DNA of 21,299 nucleotides, taken from positions 1 to 21,299 of the forward strand of contig JAEXAG010000141.1 in assembly GCA_023394655.1 (NCBI GenBank). Reading direction: 5' to 3'. The notes beneath the pieces were generated by a model. That model had not been told where the DNA came from. It was given only the letters and a program-made list of their open reading frames with translations, and made no database searches. The DNA is from Pseudomonadota bacterium. Lineage in GTDB: Bacteria; Pseudomonadota; Gammaproteobacteria; Xanthomonadales; Xanthomonadaceae. Numbering within the stretch: the first letter of the stretch is position 1; every line of letters begins with the position of its first letter. The position numbers and the translations under genes were made by a program. This document shows positions 1 to 7,856 of this stretch, piece by piece.

Positions 1-2
1 TG

Positions 3-188
3 CAGCGGATCGAGCGCGACGTGGCGCGCGAGGCCGAGCGCGACAAGCTGGCGGAGAAGGTGCCGGATCCGTTCCTGCGCGAGGCCGCGGCGATCCTCGG
101 CGATGCCGCGAAGTTGCTGGAATCCGATCGCGGATTGGCGGCGCGCGTGCTGCCGCAGTCCAGCACACCGGGCAGCTGGGCGCGCTGA
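3..188 (+). CDS. Probable tail-specific (C-terminal-processing) protease Prc, C-terminal end only
   Basis: This is an open frame entering from the left edge and ending at TGA 186-188; 61 codons are visible. The peptide begins with a charged helix (QRIERDVAREAERDKLAEKV), followed by PDPFLREAAAILGDAAKLL and a short tail ending GSWAR. A charged helix followed by a 'DP-LRE-A-IL-DA' segment is what I recall from the C-terminal end of Prc/Tsp-type S41 periplasmic proteases of xanthomonads, which degrade proteins from their C-termini. The catalytic Ser/Lys and PDZ domain would lie outside the window, so the assignment rests on the tail alone. Coding is supported by the strong GC bias at third positions. 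It could instead be another protein with a charged helical tail. Confidence 0.5.
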   Translation, partial: QRIERDVAREAERDKLAEKVPDPFLREAAAILGDAAKLLESDRGLAARVLPQSSTPGSWAR

Positions 189-198
189 CCTGGCCCCG

Positions 199-225
199 CG
201 GCGGGCTGCTCCGCGCGGCCCGCCG
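199..225 (+). terminator. GC-rich hairpin downstream of the protease gene
   Basis: CGGCGGGC (199-206) and GCCCGCCG (218-225) form an 8-bp perfect stem with an 11-nt loop, starting 11 nt after the stop codon at 188. No T-run follows, so it is not a classical intrinsic terminator. It may terminate weakly or protect the 3' end of the mRNA. The rest of the 189-302 gap shows no gene and no obvious promoter. Confidence 0.4.
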
Positions 226-302
226 GCACGCATCCGAAAGTCCCATTGGCGTGGCTGCCGGTTTCCGGTAGCTTGCCTCACCCCCTTCGTGCGCTGCTTC
301 CA

Positions 303-1199
303 ATGGCCGCCGCCCCCGACACCGCTCCGCGTCCGCTCGCCATTGCCCTTGCACTCGCATCGGTCTATCTGATCTGGGGCTCGACCTACCTCGGCATCCG
401 CTTCGCGCTGGAAGGCGGCTTCCCGCCGTTCATGCTGGGCGCGCTGCGTTTCCTCGTGGCCGGCAGTCTGGTGTTCGCGGTGCTGAGGTGGCGTGGCGAT
501 ACGGCGCCGACCCTGCCGCAATGGGGCAACTTGGCGGTGATGGGCCTGCTCCTGCTGGCCTTCGGCAACGGCATGGTGAACTACGCCGAGCAGACCGTGT
601 CCTCCGGCTTGGCAGCGGTGGCCGTGGCCTCGGCGCCGATCTGGATGGGGCTGTTCTCGATGATGCGCGGCGAGCGCCCGAAGCCGATCGAATGGATCGG
701 CATCGCGATCGGTTTCGTCGGCGTGGTCTGGCTCAATGCCGGCGGCGCGATGTCCGGCTCGCCGAACGGGCTGGTGGCGCTGCTGGTGGCCTCGCTGGCG
801 TGGTCGTTCGGCTCGATCTGGAGCCGTGGCCGCAACCTGCCTTCGCCGTTCATGACCGCGGCCGGGCAGATGCTCTGCGGCGGCGTGATCATGCTTGCCA
901 TCTCGCTGGCCAGCGGCGAGCGCTTCGCCGCCATGCCCGATGCACGCGGCTGGGCGGCCTGGGCCTATCTGGTGGTGTTCGGATCGATCATCGGATTCAC
1001 CGCCTACATCTGGCTGCTGCACCACGTCCGCCCGACGCTGGCCAGCAGCTATGCCTACGTCAACCCGGCGATCGCCGTGGTGCTGGGCGCGTGGCTGGCC
1101 GGCGAGCGCGCCAGCGTGGCCGAGTTCGGCGCGATGGCGGTGATCCTCGGTGGCGTGGTGGTGATCACCCTCGGCAAGGCACGCAAGCCGAAGCGCTGA
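303..1199 (+). CDS. yedA: YedA-like EamA/DMT-family inner-membrane exporter
   Basis: The 298-residue integral membrane protein of the drug/metabolite transporter superfamily has about ten hydrophobic segments in two EamA repeats. The first opens with IWGSTYLGIRFALEGGFPPF and the second with LAWSFGSIWSRG. Stretches such as LLLLAFGNGMVNYAEQ, EWIGIAIGFVGVVWLNAGG, GSIIGFTAYIWLL and SSYAYVNPAIAVVLG match the E. coli YedA pattern closely, as does the overall length. Family members export amino acids or other small metabolites; the substrate here cannot be read from sequence. I chose ATG 303 because a TTG-initiated extension to 246 adds a segment unlike the family. No good Shine-Dalgarno precedes 303. 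It stands alone on this strand and converges directly on the next gene. Confidence 0.9.
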   Translation: MAAAPDTAPRPLAIALALASVYLIWGSTYLGIRFALEGGFPPFMLGALRFLVAGSLVFAVLRWRGDTAPTLPQWGNLAVMGLLLLAFGNGMVNYAEQTVSSGLAAVAVASAPIWMGLFSMMRGERPKPIEWIGIAIGFVGVVWLNAGGAMSGSPNGLVALLVASLAWSFGSIWSRGRNLPSPFMTAAGQMLCGGVIMLAISLASGERFAAMPDARGWAAWAYLVVFGSIIGFTAYIWLLHHVRPTLASSYAYVNPAIAVVLGAWLAGERASVAEFGAMAVILGGVVVITLGKARKPKR

Positions 1200-2507
1200 T
1201 CAGAGTGCGCGCAGGGCCTCGGTCACCGGGATCCGCGCCGCGCGCAGCGCCGGGAACAGGCCACCGACCATGCCGATGCCGAGCGCCCATTTCAGGCCCG
1301 TCCACAACACCGCAGGCGTGACTTCGAAGGCGAACATCACCTGGCTGAAGTTCGCGCTCATCGTGGCCACGCTGTAGCCGTTGAACACCAGCCAGGCAAG
1401 GCCGCCGCCCATGAGCCCGCCGAGCAGGGCGAGCAGCATGGTTTCGAGCATCACCGCGACCACCACCGGCGTGCCCTGGAAACCCAGTGCGCGCAGGGTG
1501 GCGATCTCGCGCGCGCGGGTGGCCACCGCCGCGTACATGGTGTTGAGCGCGCCGAACACCGCGCCGATGGCCATGATCGCGCCGATCACCGTGCCGAGGA
1601 TCTCGATCAGCGTGCCCAGGCTGGAAGCCTGCTTGCCGAAATATTCGCGGGTGGAGAGTGCATCCAGCTTGAGTCGCGGATCGTCCGCCAGCACGCCCTG
1701 CAGCCGTTCGAGCGCGCCTTCGCCCTGCAGGCGCACGGTCACCGATTGATACGCGCTGCGCCGGTAGAACGATGACAGCGTCTCGATGTCGGTCCACAGC
1801 TCGGAATCCAGCGAATCGCCGCTGGCGAAATGCCCGACCACGGTCCAGTCCTGGTTGCCGAGGCGGATGACATCGCCGATGCCGACGCCGCGGAACTGCC
1901 CGGCCACGCCGCTGCCGACGATCAGCTCGCGCAGGCCCGGCTGGAAGCGGCGGCCCTGCACGATGCGCACGTTCGGGCGGATTTCCCAGGCCAGCGGCCC
2001 GATGCCGCGCAGTTGCACGTTGGCATCGTTGCCGTCGGCCAGGGTCGGCAGGTTGACGACCTGCGAGAGTTCCGCCGACACCAGCGGCCGCCCGTCGGCG
2101 GCGCGTGCCACGCCATCGGCATTGGCCACCAGCACCGCCTGCTCGCGGGTGACCACCGAGTTGATCTCGACCTGCGAACCGCCGCGCAAGACGATCGCCG
2201 TGCGGTCGTCGCCGCTGGCATCGAGCGTGGCGCGGAAGCCCGCGGCCATCGCCAGCATCGCCACCAGCACCGCCACCACGCCGGCGATGCCGACCACGAT
2301 CACCGCCGAAGCCCCCCAGCGCTGCGGCAGGCTGCTGATGCCGACGCCGGCCGCGGCAAGCGCCAGCCGCCCCTGCCGACTGAAGCGCAGCCATGCCGCC
2401 GCCATCGCCGCCAGCAGCAGGATCGCCGGCCAGGGCAGCGCGAACCACGCCGCCAAGCCGGCCAGCAGTGCCAGGGTGGTGAGGAGCGCGCGCAGTCTCG
2501 GGTTCAT
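1200..2507 (-). CDS. ABC transporter permease, FtsX/MacB type (second permease of the efflux operon)
   Basis: The protein has 435 residues if started at ATG 2507-2505, which lies 1 nt after the TGA of the upstream permease and follows GGGACGA; a start 7 codons further upstream is less likely. It has two extra N-terminal hydrophobic helices (LLTTLALLAGLAAWF; AILLLAAMAAAWL), then the MacB-like core: a transmembrane helix (VIVVGIAGVVAVLVAMLAM), a large periplasmic domain and three C-terminal helices. The conserved FtsX motif TRAREIATLRALGF precedes the second of these, and the protein ends GLFPALRAARIPVTEALRAL. These permeases do not move substrate through a channel but transmit ATPase motion to the periplasm to extract or expel lipophilic molecules, peptides or lipoproteins. 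It is the last gene of the operon, and its stop codon abuts that of yedA. Confidence 0.9.
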   Translation of the reverse strand: MNPRLRALLTTLALLAGLAAWFALPWPAILLLAAMAAAWLRFSRQGRLALAAAGVGISSLPQRWGASAVIVVGIAGVVAVLVAMLAMAAGFRATLDASGDDRTAIVLRGGSQVEINSVVTREQAVLVANADGVARAADGRPLVSAELSQVVNLPTLADGNDANVQLRGIGPLAWEIRPNVRIVQGRRFQPGLRELIVGSGVAGQFRGVGIGDVIRLGNQDWTVVGHFASGDSLDSELWTDIETLSSFYRRSAYQSVTVRLQGEGALERLQGVLADDPRLKLDALSTREYFGKQASSLGTLIEILGTVIGAIMAIGAVFGALNTMYAAVATRAREIATLRALGFQGTPVVVAVMLETMLLALLGGLMGGGLAWLVFNGYSVATMSANFSQVMFAFEVTPAVLWTGLKWALGIGMVGGLFPALRAARIPVTEALRAL

Positions 2508-2508
2508 C

Positions 2509-3669
2509 TCATCGTCCCGCCAAGGCATCGACGATGCTGAGCCGCATCGCGCGCAACGCGGGCAGGAGGCCCACCGCCACGCCGATGGCCACCATCAGGG
2601 CGAGGCCGAGCACCCAGGTCTCGGCCGGAATCCCGCCGAGTGGCACCATCCCGCCGCTGGCGGTGGCGATCATCGGGATCATCGCGCGTGCCAGCGCCAT
2701 GCCCAGCAGGCCGCCGGCCACGATCAGCACCACCGCCTCCGCCAGCACCAGCCACAGCACGGCGCGGTTGGTGAAGCCCAGCGTCTTCAGCACCGCCAGC
2801 TCGGGGATGCGCTCGCGCACCGCCTGCGCCATCGCATTGCCGGTGAGCAGCAGCAGGGTGAAGAACACCGCGCCCATGATCGCGGTCACGATCAGCCCGA
2901 TGTCGGCGAACTGCTTGGCGAAGGCCTGGTTGAAGGCCTGTTCGGTCTGGGTCTTGGTCTCGCGGTCGGAGTTCTCGGAGATCCGGTCGATGGCCAGCGC
3001 GACTTCGCTGGCGCGCGCGGGATCTTCCAGCTGCACCGCGTACCAGCTCACCGCGTTCTTCATGAAGATGTTGGATTCGTTGAAGTAGTGCCAATGCATG
3101 AACAGCTGCTGCTCCTCGCCGCGGCGCTTGGCATCGCGCACGTCGAAGATGGCGCGCAGGGTGAGCGGCCAGTTGTTGCTGCCATCGGCATTGGGAAAGA
3201 TCGTCGCCTGCAGCGGGATCACGTCGCCGGTTTTCCAGCCGAACTTGTCGGCCAGCATGCGGCCCACCACCGCGCCGCCCGGATCGGTGTCGAAGGCGCG
3301 TCGTTGCGCCGGATCGATCACGTATTCCGGGTAGAGATCGAGATAGCCCTCGCCAATGGAGAAGTTGGGGAAGAAGTTGCGTGCATCCTGGTAGATGCCG
3401 CCGAACCAGGTGCCGCTGGCCACCTTGCGCACCCCCGGCACGGCCGCGATTTCGCGTTCCAGGCTGGCCGGCAGCATCTGCGTGATCGAAAGCTTCGATG
3501 CCACGACCAGGCGATCGGAGCCATCCAGCCCGCCGCCGGAATTGAACACCACCCGCACCGAATCCAGCAGCCCGAACAACAGGAACGCGGTCACCACCGA
3601 CATCAACGTCAGCGCGGTCCGCGTCCGGCTGCGCATCAGCGCCGACCACACGAGCGAGAGATATTTCAC
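2509..3669 (-). CDS. ABC transporter permease, FtsX/MacB type (first permease of the efflux operon)
   Basis: The 386-residue protein begins at a GTG codon (3669-3667). It has an N-terminal transmembrane helix (TALTLMSVVTAFLLFGLLDSV), a periplasmic domain of about 230 residues, and three C-terminal helices around residues 260-375. The FtsX signature RERIPELAVLKTLGF is present, and the end is LLPALRAMRLSIVDALAGR. It probably pairs with the second permease as a heterodimer driven by the ATPase encoded just upstream. The 55-nt gap to the ATPase gene is the only sizeable gap in an otherwise overlapping operon, and a small ORF bridges it. Only a weak ribosome-binding site precedes the GTG, so translational coupling is likely. 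Confidence 0.9.
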   Translation of the reverse strand: MKYLSLVWSALMRSRTRTALTLMSVVTAFLLFGLLDSVRVVFNSGGGLDGSDRLVVASKLSITQMLPASLEREIAAVPGVRKVASGTWFGGIYQDARNFFPNFSIGEGYLDLYPEYVIDPAQRRAFDTDPGGAVVGRMLADKFGWKTGDVIPLQATIFPNADGSNNWPLTLRAIFDVRDAKRRGEEQQLFMHWHYFNESNIFMKNAVSWYAVQLEDPARASEVALAIDRISENSDRETKTQTEQAFNQAFAKQFADIGLIVTAIMGAVFFTLLLLTGNAMAQAVRERIPELAVLKTLGFTNRAVLWLVLAEAVVLIVAGGLLGMALARAMIPMIATASGGMVPLGGIPAETWVLGLALMVAIGVAVGLLPALRAMRLSIVDALAGR

Positions 3670-3724
3670 GAAGGATTCCGCTCGCCGGGAACCCGGCGGT
3701 CTTGCACGAGGCGTTCGCGCTTCA

Positions 3725-3725
<1 letters not shown>
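3666..3725 (-). CDS. Possible 19-codon bridging ORF between ATPase and permease genes
   Basis: Reading on the minus strand, the ATPase stop is part of TGATG, which opens an ORF of 19 codons (MKRERLVQDRRVPGERNPS) whose TGA overlaps the permease GTG start (GTGA). The ORF contains a tight inverted repeat, GCCGGG-TT-CCCGGC. The peptide resembles no family I know. Its most plausible role is to carry ribosomes across the gap so that permease translation is coupled, with the hairpin hiding the weak permease start. It may equally be chance. Confidence 0.25.
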
Positions 3726-4440
<715 letters not shown>

Positions 4441-4444
<4 letters not shown>

Positions 4445-5676
4445 GGCGTCGCGGCCGCTTCCACCGCGTCGCCGTCGGCGAGTTCCGGTGGCGGGTTCAG
4501 CACCACCACGTCGCCTGCGGCCAGCCCGGAGAGCACCTCGCGCTCGGTGCCGAGCACGCGTCCGGCCGTCACTTCGCGGCGTTCGGCGCGGCCATCGCGC
4601 ACCAGAACGGCCCAGTCCTTGCCGTCGCGACGCACCACCGCCTCGCCGGCCACGCGCACCGCGGCGGGATCACCGCCGCCCGCCGGCACCAGGCTCTCCA
4701 TGAAGCCGACCTTGACGCCCATGTCCGGCACGATCCGACCATCCTTCGATTTCAGCGCGATACGCACCTTGACCGTCGCCTTGCCGCGATCGGCCGCCGG
4801 CACGATGGCGATCACTTCGGCGGGAATCTTCCAGTCCGGATAGGCGTTGAGCGTGGCCTCGACCGGCATCCCCGGCTGCACGCGGCCGATGTAGGCCTCG
4901 CCGACATCCACTTCAACCTCGAGCGAATCCATGTCGACGATGGTGCCGATGCCGGTGCGGGTGTAGCCGCCGCCCGCCGACAGCGGCGAGACGATCTCGC
5001 CCGGCTGCGCCGCCTTGGCGATCACCACGCCGGAGAAGGGTGCGCGCACCACCGTGTTGTCCACGCCGATGCCGGCGATCCGCAGGCCATCGGCGGCCAC
5101 CTGGGCGTTGCGTCGTGCCGTCTCCAGCTGTGCCCGAAGCGCATTGCGCTGGGCCACGGCCTGATCGTACTGGGCGCGCGAGACCAGCTGCTGGCGCAGC
5201 AGCGGTTGCAGGCGCGCGGCATTGGCCTCGGCTTCGCCCAACTGCGCCTCGACGCCGGCGATCTGGCTGCGCGCGGCCGCCAGCTGCGAACGCGAAAGGG
5301 TGCGCTGGGCATCGGCATCGACGGGTTCGAGCCGTGCCAGCACCTGGCCTTCTTCCACCCGCATGCCTTCCTCGATGAAGACTTCGCTGACCTTGCCGGT
5401 GACCTTCGAGGAGACCGTGGCCATCCGCCTCGCGACGACATAGCCGCTGGCATCCAGCACCGAAACCTGCGATGGCGCGCCGGGGCCGCCCAGGGGCTGC
5501 ACGGTGGCGGTCTGGACCGGCTTGCCGCCATCGCCGCGACCGAACACGAAAGCCGCCACGGCCAGTGCGAGCAGCGCGATCGCGGCAAGCAGCCACCAGC
5601 GACGCCGGCGTCGCGGTGCCGGGTCTTCATCGCGCTCGATGCGCAGTTCCTTGAGCAGATCGGAGGGCGTATTCAT
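4441..5676 (-). CDS. Periplasmic adaptor (HlyD/MacA-like) subunit of the ABC efflux system
   Basis: The 411-residue membrane-fusion protein begins with a cytoplasmic segment (LLKELRIERDEDPAPRRRRR) and a single anchor helix near residues 27-45. It continues with a split lipoyl domain (KVTGKVSEVFIEEGMRVEEG, then VRAPFSGVVIAKAAQPGEIV), a coiled-coil hairpin rich in Ala, Gln and Arg between the lipoyl halves, and beta-barrel and membrane-proximal domains (MPVEATLNAYPDWKIPAEVI; IVPDMGVKVGFME). It would link the inner-membrane complex to an outer-membrane factor or channel, which is not encoded here. It is the first gene of the operon. No convincing Shine-Dalgarno precedes ATG 5676; the start is chosen because the anchor follows at the usual distance. 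Confidence 0.9.
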
Positions 5677-5807
5677 GGGCGCGCGGGGAGGGAAGCCGGA
5701 TCACAGTGTGGGGCTTGAACTGCGGCACCGCCACCCTGCCGGCCGTCATTTTCATCCACGCAGCTGCCACGGAAGCGCGTGACGGGATGAGGCGCGACTT
5801 CAGGACA

Positions 5808-5831
5808 TTGCGCAAGTTGCGCCGGTTGCGC
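5808..5831 (+). repeat. Three TTGCGC direct repeats with 9-bp period
   Basis: TTGCGC occurs at 5808-5813, 5817-5822 and 5826-5831, exactly 9 bp apart; the second and third units share GTTGCGC. The first unit also forms the palindrome TTGCGCAA. The repeats are non-coding and lie 130-155 bp upstream of the minus-strand adaptor gene. They may be a regulator-binding array, but a chance GC-rich pattern is possible. Confidence 0.4.
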
Positions 5832-5861
5832 TCGGCCAGACACCGCCAGCACGCGCGCAAG

Positions 5862-5899
5862 ACCCAACATGGGTGTTCTCCACCGGAAATCCGTTGGAG
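5862..5899. other. Pair of adjacent hairpins
   Basis: ACCCA-ACA-TGGGT (5862-5874) is followed three bases later by CTCCACCGGA-AA-TCCGTTGGAG (5878-5899), a 10-bp stem with one mismatch. They could be operator dyads, part of a small RNA, or a degraded intergenic repeat element. I see no GTAG motif typical of xanthomonad REP sequences. Confidence 0.35.
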
Positions 5900-5925
5900 T
5901 GTATCGGGCCCGCACCAAGCCGGGA

Positions 5926-5980
5926 AGCGCGCTTTCAACATCGCCCAGGCCGCGCGCAGGCCCTGCGCTTCGCCGCCGGC
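5926..5980 (-). pseudogene. Remnant of an M17 leucyl aminopeptidase 3' end
   Basis: Positions 5926-5980 match 11504-11558, the 3' end of the intact aminopeptidase gene, at 51 of 55 bases in the same orientation without gaps. Read on the minus strand it encodes AGGEAQGLRAAWAMLKAR, identical to the intact C-terminus, and all four differences fall at third codon positions (AAA/AAG, CGC/CGT and two GGC/GGT). Weaker similarity continues for about four codons upstream (SRAAGG versus GRPAGG). Beyond the match the frame reads into unrelated sequence without the catalytic domain. Purely synonymous change means both copies diverged under selection as coding sequence before this one was stranded. Confidence 0.85.
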
Positions 5981-5988
5981 GGCACGGC

Positions 5989-6000
5989 TGACAACTGTCA
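5989..6000. promoter_or_regulatory. Perfect dyad TGACAACTGTCA, possible operator of the ABC/two-component cassette
   Basis: TGACA-AC-TGTCA is a perfect 12-bp palindrome located 83-94 bp before the ATPase start. This form and position suit a dimeric NarL/LuxR-family response regulator, and one is encoded by the last gene of this cassette. Assigning it to that regulator is inference. It sits directly beside the aminopeptidase remnant. Confidence 0.4.
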
Positions 6001-6082
6001 TGCGCATCGGCTGACCGGCGTGACTCGCGGCAAGGAAGCCAAAGGGCGATCGTGATTCCCACGCCCGGAACCGGAGACCCGA

Positions 6083-6997
6083 ATGCCTGCTCAGCCTGCC
6101 ATCGACACGGTTGTTCGTCTGGCCAATGCCCGTCGAAGCTACGGCGACGTGCGGGCGCTGGATGGTTTCAACCTGCAACTCGCGCCCGGTCAGGTGCTGG
6201 CGCTGCTCGGTGCCAATGGCGCGGGCAAGTCCACCGCCATCGGCCTGCTGCTGGGCCTGCTCAAGGCCGACAGTGGCGAGGTCGCGGTCTTGGGCGGCCT
6301 GCCTTCACAGATTGCCGTGCGACGGCGGATCGGCGTGATGCTGCAGTCGGCGGCGCTGCCGGACGCCTCGACCGTGGCCGAACTGCTGCAGGTCACGCGC
6401 GCCTGCTATCCCGCGCCGCTGGACGAGGCCGAATGCGTGCGCATGGCCGGGCTGGACGGACTGATGCAGCGTCGCTATGGACGCCTGTCCGGCGGCCAGC
6501 AGCGGCGGGTGCAGTTCGCGCTGGCGATCTGCGGCGATCCGCAGCTGCTGTTCCTGGATGAGCCCACCACCGGGCTGGACATCGAGGCGCGTCGCGGCAT
6601 CTGGCAGGCCATCGACGACCTGCGCCGTCGCGGCACCGCGGCGCTGCTGACCACCCACTATCTGGAAGAGGCCGAGGCGCTGGCCGATCGCGTGGTCGTG
6701 ATCGACAAGGGGCGGGTGCTGGTGGAAGGAAGCGTGGAAGCCATCCGCGCGCGCATCGCCAGCCAGCGCATCCGCTGCCGCAGCGTCCTGGATACCGGAG
6801 CGCTGGCGCTCTGGCCCGGCGTGCATGCCGCGCGCCGCGAAGGCGAGCGTTTGACCCTCACGGTGGACAAGGGCACGGCCGTGCTGGCGCGCCTGCTTGC
6901 CGCCGACCCCGCGCTGTCGGAACTGGAAGTCACCCGCGCCGGTCTGGCCGACGCTTTTCTTGCCCTGACCGGCGCACACGAAAACGTCACCCACTGA
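6083..6997 (+). CDS. ABC-2 type exporter ATP-binding protein
   Basis: The 304-residue ATPase follows the CcmA/drug-exporter pattern: Walker A GANGAGKST (43-51), Q-loop Gln88, signature LSGGQQRR (135-142), Walker B LLFLDEPT (155-162), TGLD D-loop and switch His192 in TTHYLEEAEALADRV. A C-terminal extension of about 80 residues after position 220 is typical of exporter ATPases paired with ABC-2 permeases. The ATG lies about 7 nt after GGAG. Its stop overlaps the permease start (TGATG), so the two subunits are coupled. In this family, a neighbouring DesK/DesR-like pair usually points to export of a membrane-active compound, antibiotic or lipid; the substrate is unknown. Confidence 0.93.
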   Translation: MPAQPAIDTVVRLANARRSYGDVRALDGFNLQLAPGQVLALLGANGAGKSTAIGLLLGLLKADSGEVAVLGGLPSQIAVRRRIGVMLQSAALPDASTVAELLQVTRACYPAPLDEAECVRMAGLDGLMQRRYGRLSGGQQRRVQFALAICGDPQLLFLDEPTTGLDIEARRGIWQAIDDLRRRGTAALLTTHYLEEAEALADRVVVIDKGRVLVEGSVEAIRARIASQRIRCRSVLDTGALALWPGVHAARREGERLTLTVDKGTAVLARLLAADPALSELEVTRAGLADAFLALTGAHENVTH

Positions 6998-7830
6998 TGG
7001 ACGCCGCCATGAACAACATCACCAACAGTGTCGCGAGCCAAACGCCGACAAACACCACGCCGCGCAGCGTCCACGCACACGCGAACGGCAGGCCATCGCT
7101 GCTGCGCATCTACGCGCTGCAGACACGCAACGAAATCCTCAACCTCGCCCGTACGCCGATGTTCGTCGCGCCGACACTGTTGTTCCCGCTGGCGTTCTAT
7201 CTGATGTTCGGCGTCGTGCTCAATCGCGGCAATGCGCAGGCCGGGCTGTACCTGCTGGCGACCTACGGCGTATTCGGAATGATGGGCGCCTCGATGTTCG
7301 GCTTCGGCGTGACCCTCGCGACCGAGCGCAGCACCGGCTTGTTGCGCCTGCGTCGCGCCCTGCCGATGCCGCCCGCCGCTTGGCTGGTGGACAAGCTCTG
7401 CGCCGCGCTGCTGTTCTCGCTGGTCATCAGCCTGTCGCTGCTGGCGCTGGCCACCGGCGTTGCCGGTGTGACCATCACCCCAATGCAGGCGCTGGGGCTG
7501 GTCGCGGTGAACTTGCTGGGCACGCTGCCGTTCTGCGCGCTGGGCCTGTATATCGGCAGCTTGTCCGGCGCCAATGGCGCGGTCGCCATCATCAACCTGC
7601 TGTTCCTGCCGATGGCGTTTCTTTCCGGCTTGTGGATGCCGCTGTCGATGTTGCCGGATTGGCTGGCCTCTCTGGCACCGATCTGGCCGGCGTGGCATCT
7701 CGCCCAGCTCGCCCTGAAGGTGGTCGGCATGGATGCGGGGCATCCGGTTTGGCTGCATCTGGGGGTGTTGCTGGTGGTGGCGACGCTGCTGGGCTTGCTG
7801 GCACGCAACCGGCTGGCCCGCGCGGACTGA
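6997..7830 (+). CDS. ABC-2 type transporter permease
   Basis: The 277-residue membrane protein has a hydrophilic N-terminus of about 45 residues rich in Asn and Thr, then six hydrophobic segments: around PMFVAPTLLFPLAFYLMFGV, LYLLATYGVFGMMGASMFGF, ALLFSLVISLSLLALATGVA, LGLVAVNLLGTLPFCALGLY, VAIINLLFLPMAFLSGLWMP and LGVLLVVATLLGLLA. The segment TERSTGLLRLRRALPMPPAAWLVDK is the usual ABC-2 cytoplasmic loop, and LSGLWMPLSMLPDWL is a typical conserved loop. It forms the membrane channel with the upstream ATPase. ATG 6997 overlaps the ATPase stop; a second Met at residue 5 is a possible alternative start. Confidence 0.92.
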   Translation: MDAAMNNITNSVASQTPTNTTPRSVHAHANGRPSLLRIYALQTRNEILNLARTPMFVAPTLLFPLAFYLMFGVVLNRGNAQAGLYLLATYGVFGMMGASMFGFGVTLATERSTGLLRLRRALPMPPAAWLVDKLCAALLFSLVISLSLLALATGVAGVTITPMQALGLVAVNLLGTLPFCALGLYIGSLSGANGAVAIINLLFLPMAFLSGLWMPLSMLPDWLASLAPIWPAWHLAQLALKVVGMDAGHPVWLHLGVLLVVATLLGLLARNRLARAD

Positions 7831-7856
7831 ACTGAACTATCCAAGGAAGAATGACG

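Larger units (their letters stand above)
5677..6082. promoter_or_regulatory. Divergent intergenic region between two ABC transporter operons
   Basis: These 406 bp separate the minus-strand efflux operon from the plus-strand ABC/two-component cassette and must hold promoters for both, although I could not find a convincing -35/-10 pair on either strand. From left to right it contains three 9-bp iterons, two small adjacent hairpins, a remnant of the M17 aminopeptidase 3' end, and a perfect TGACA-N2-TGTCA dyad. No open frame here looks like an intact gene. Confidence 0.6.

Noticed and set aside
246..302. TTG-initiated N-terminal extension of the YedA-like exporter
   Set aside because: It has no ribosome-binding site and adds a segment absent from family members; ATG 303 gives the expected N-terminus.
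5673..6062. Minus-strand open frames in the intergenic region as new genes
   Set aside because: No family features apart from the short aminopeptidase C-terminal remnant; frames are sustained by GC bias and overlap non-coding dyads and hairpins.
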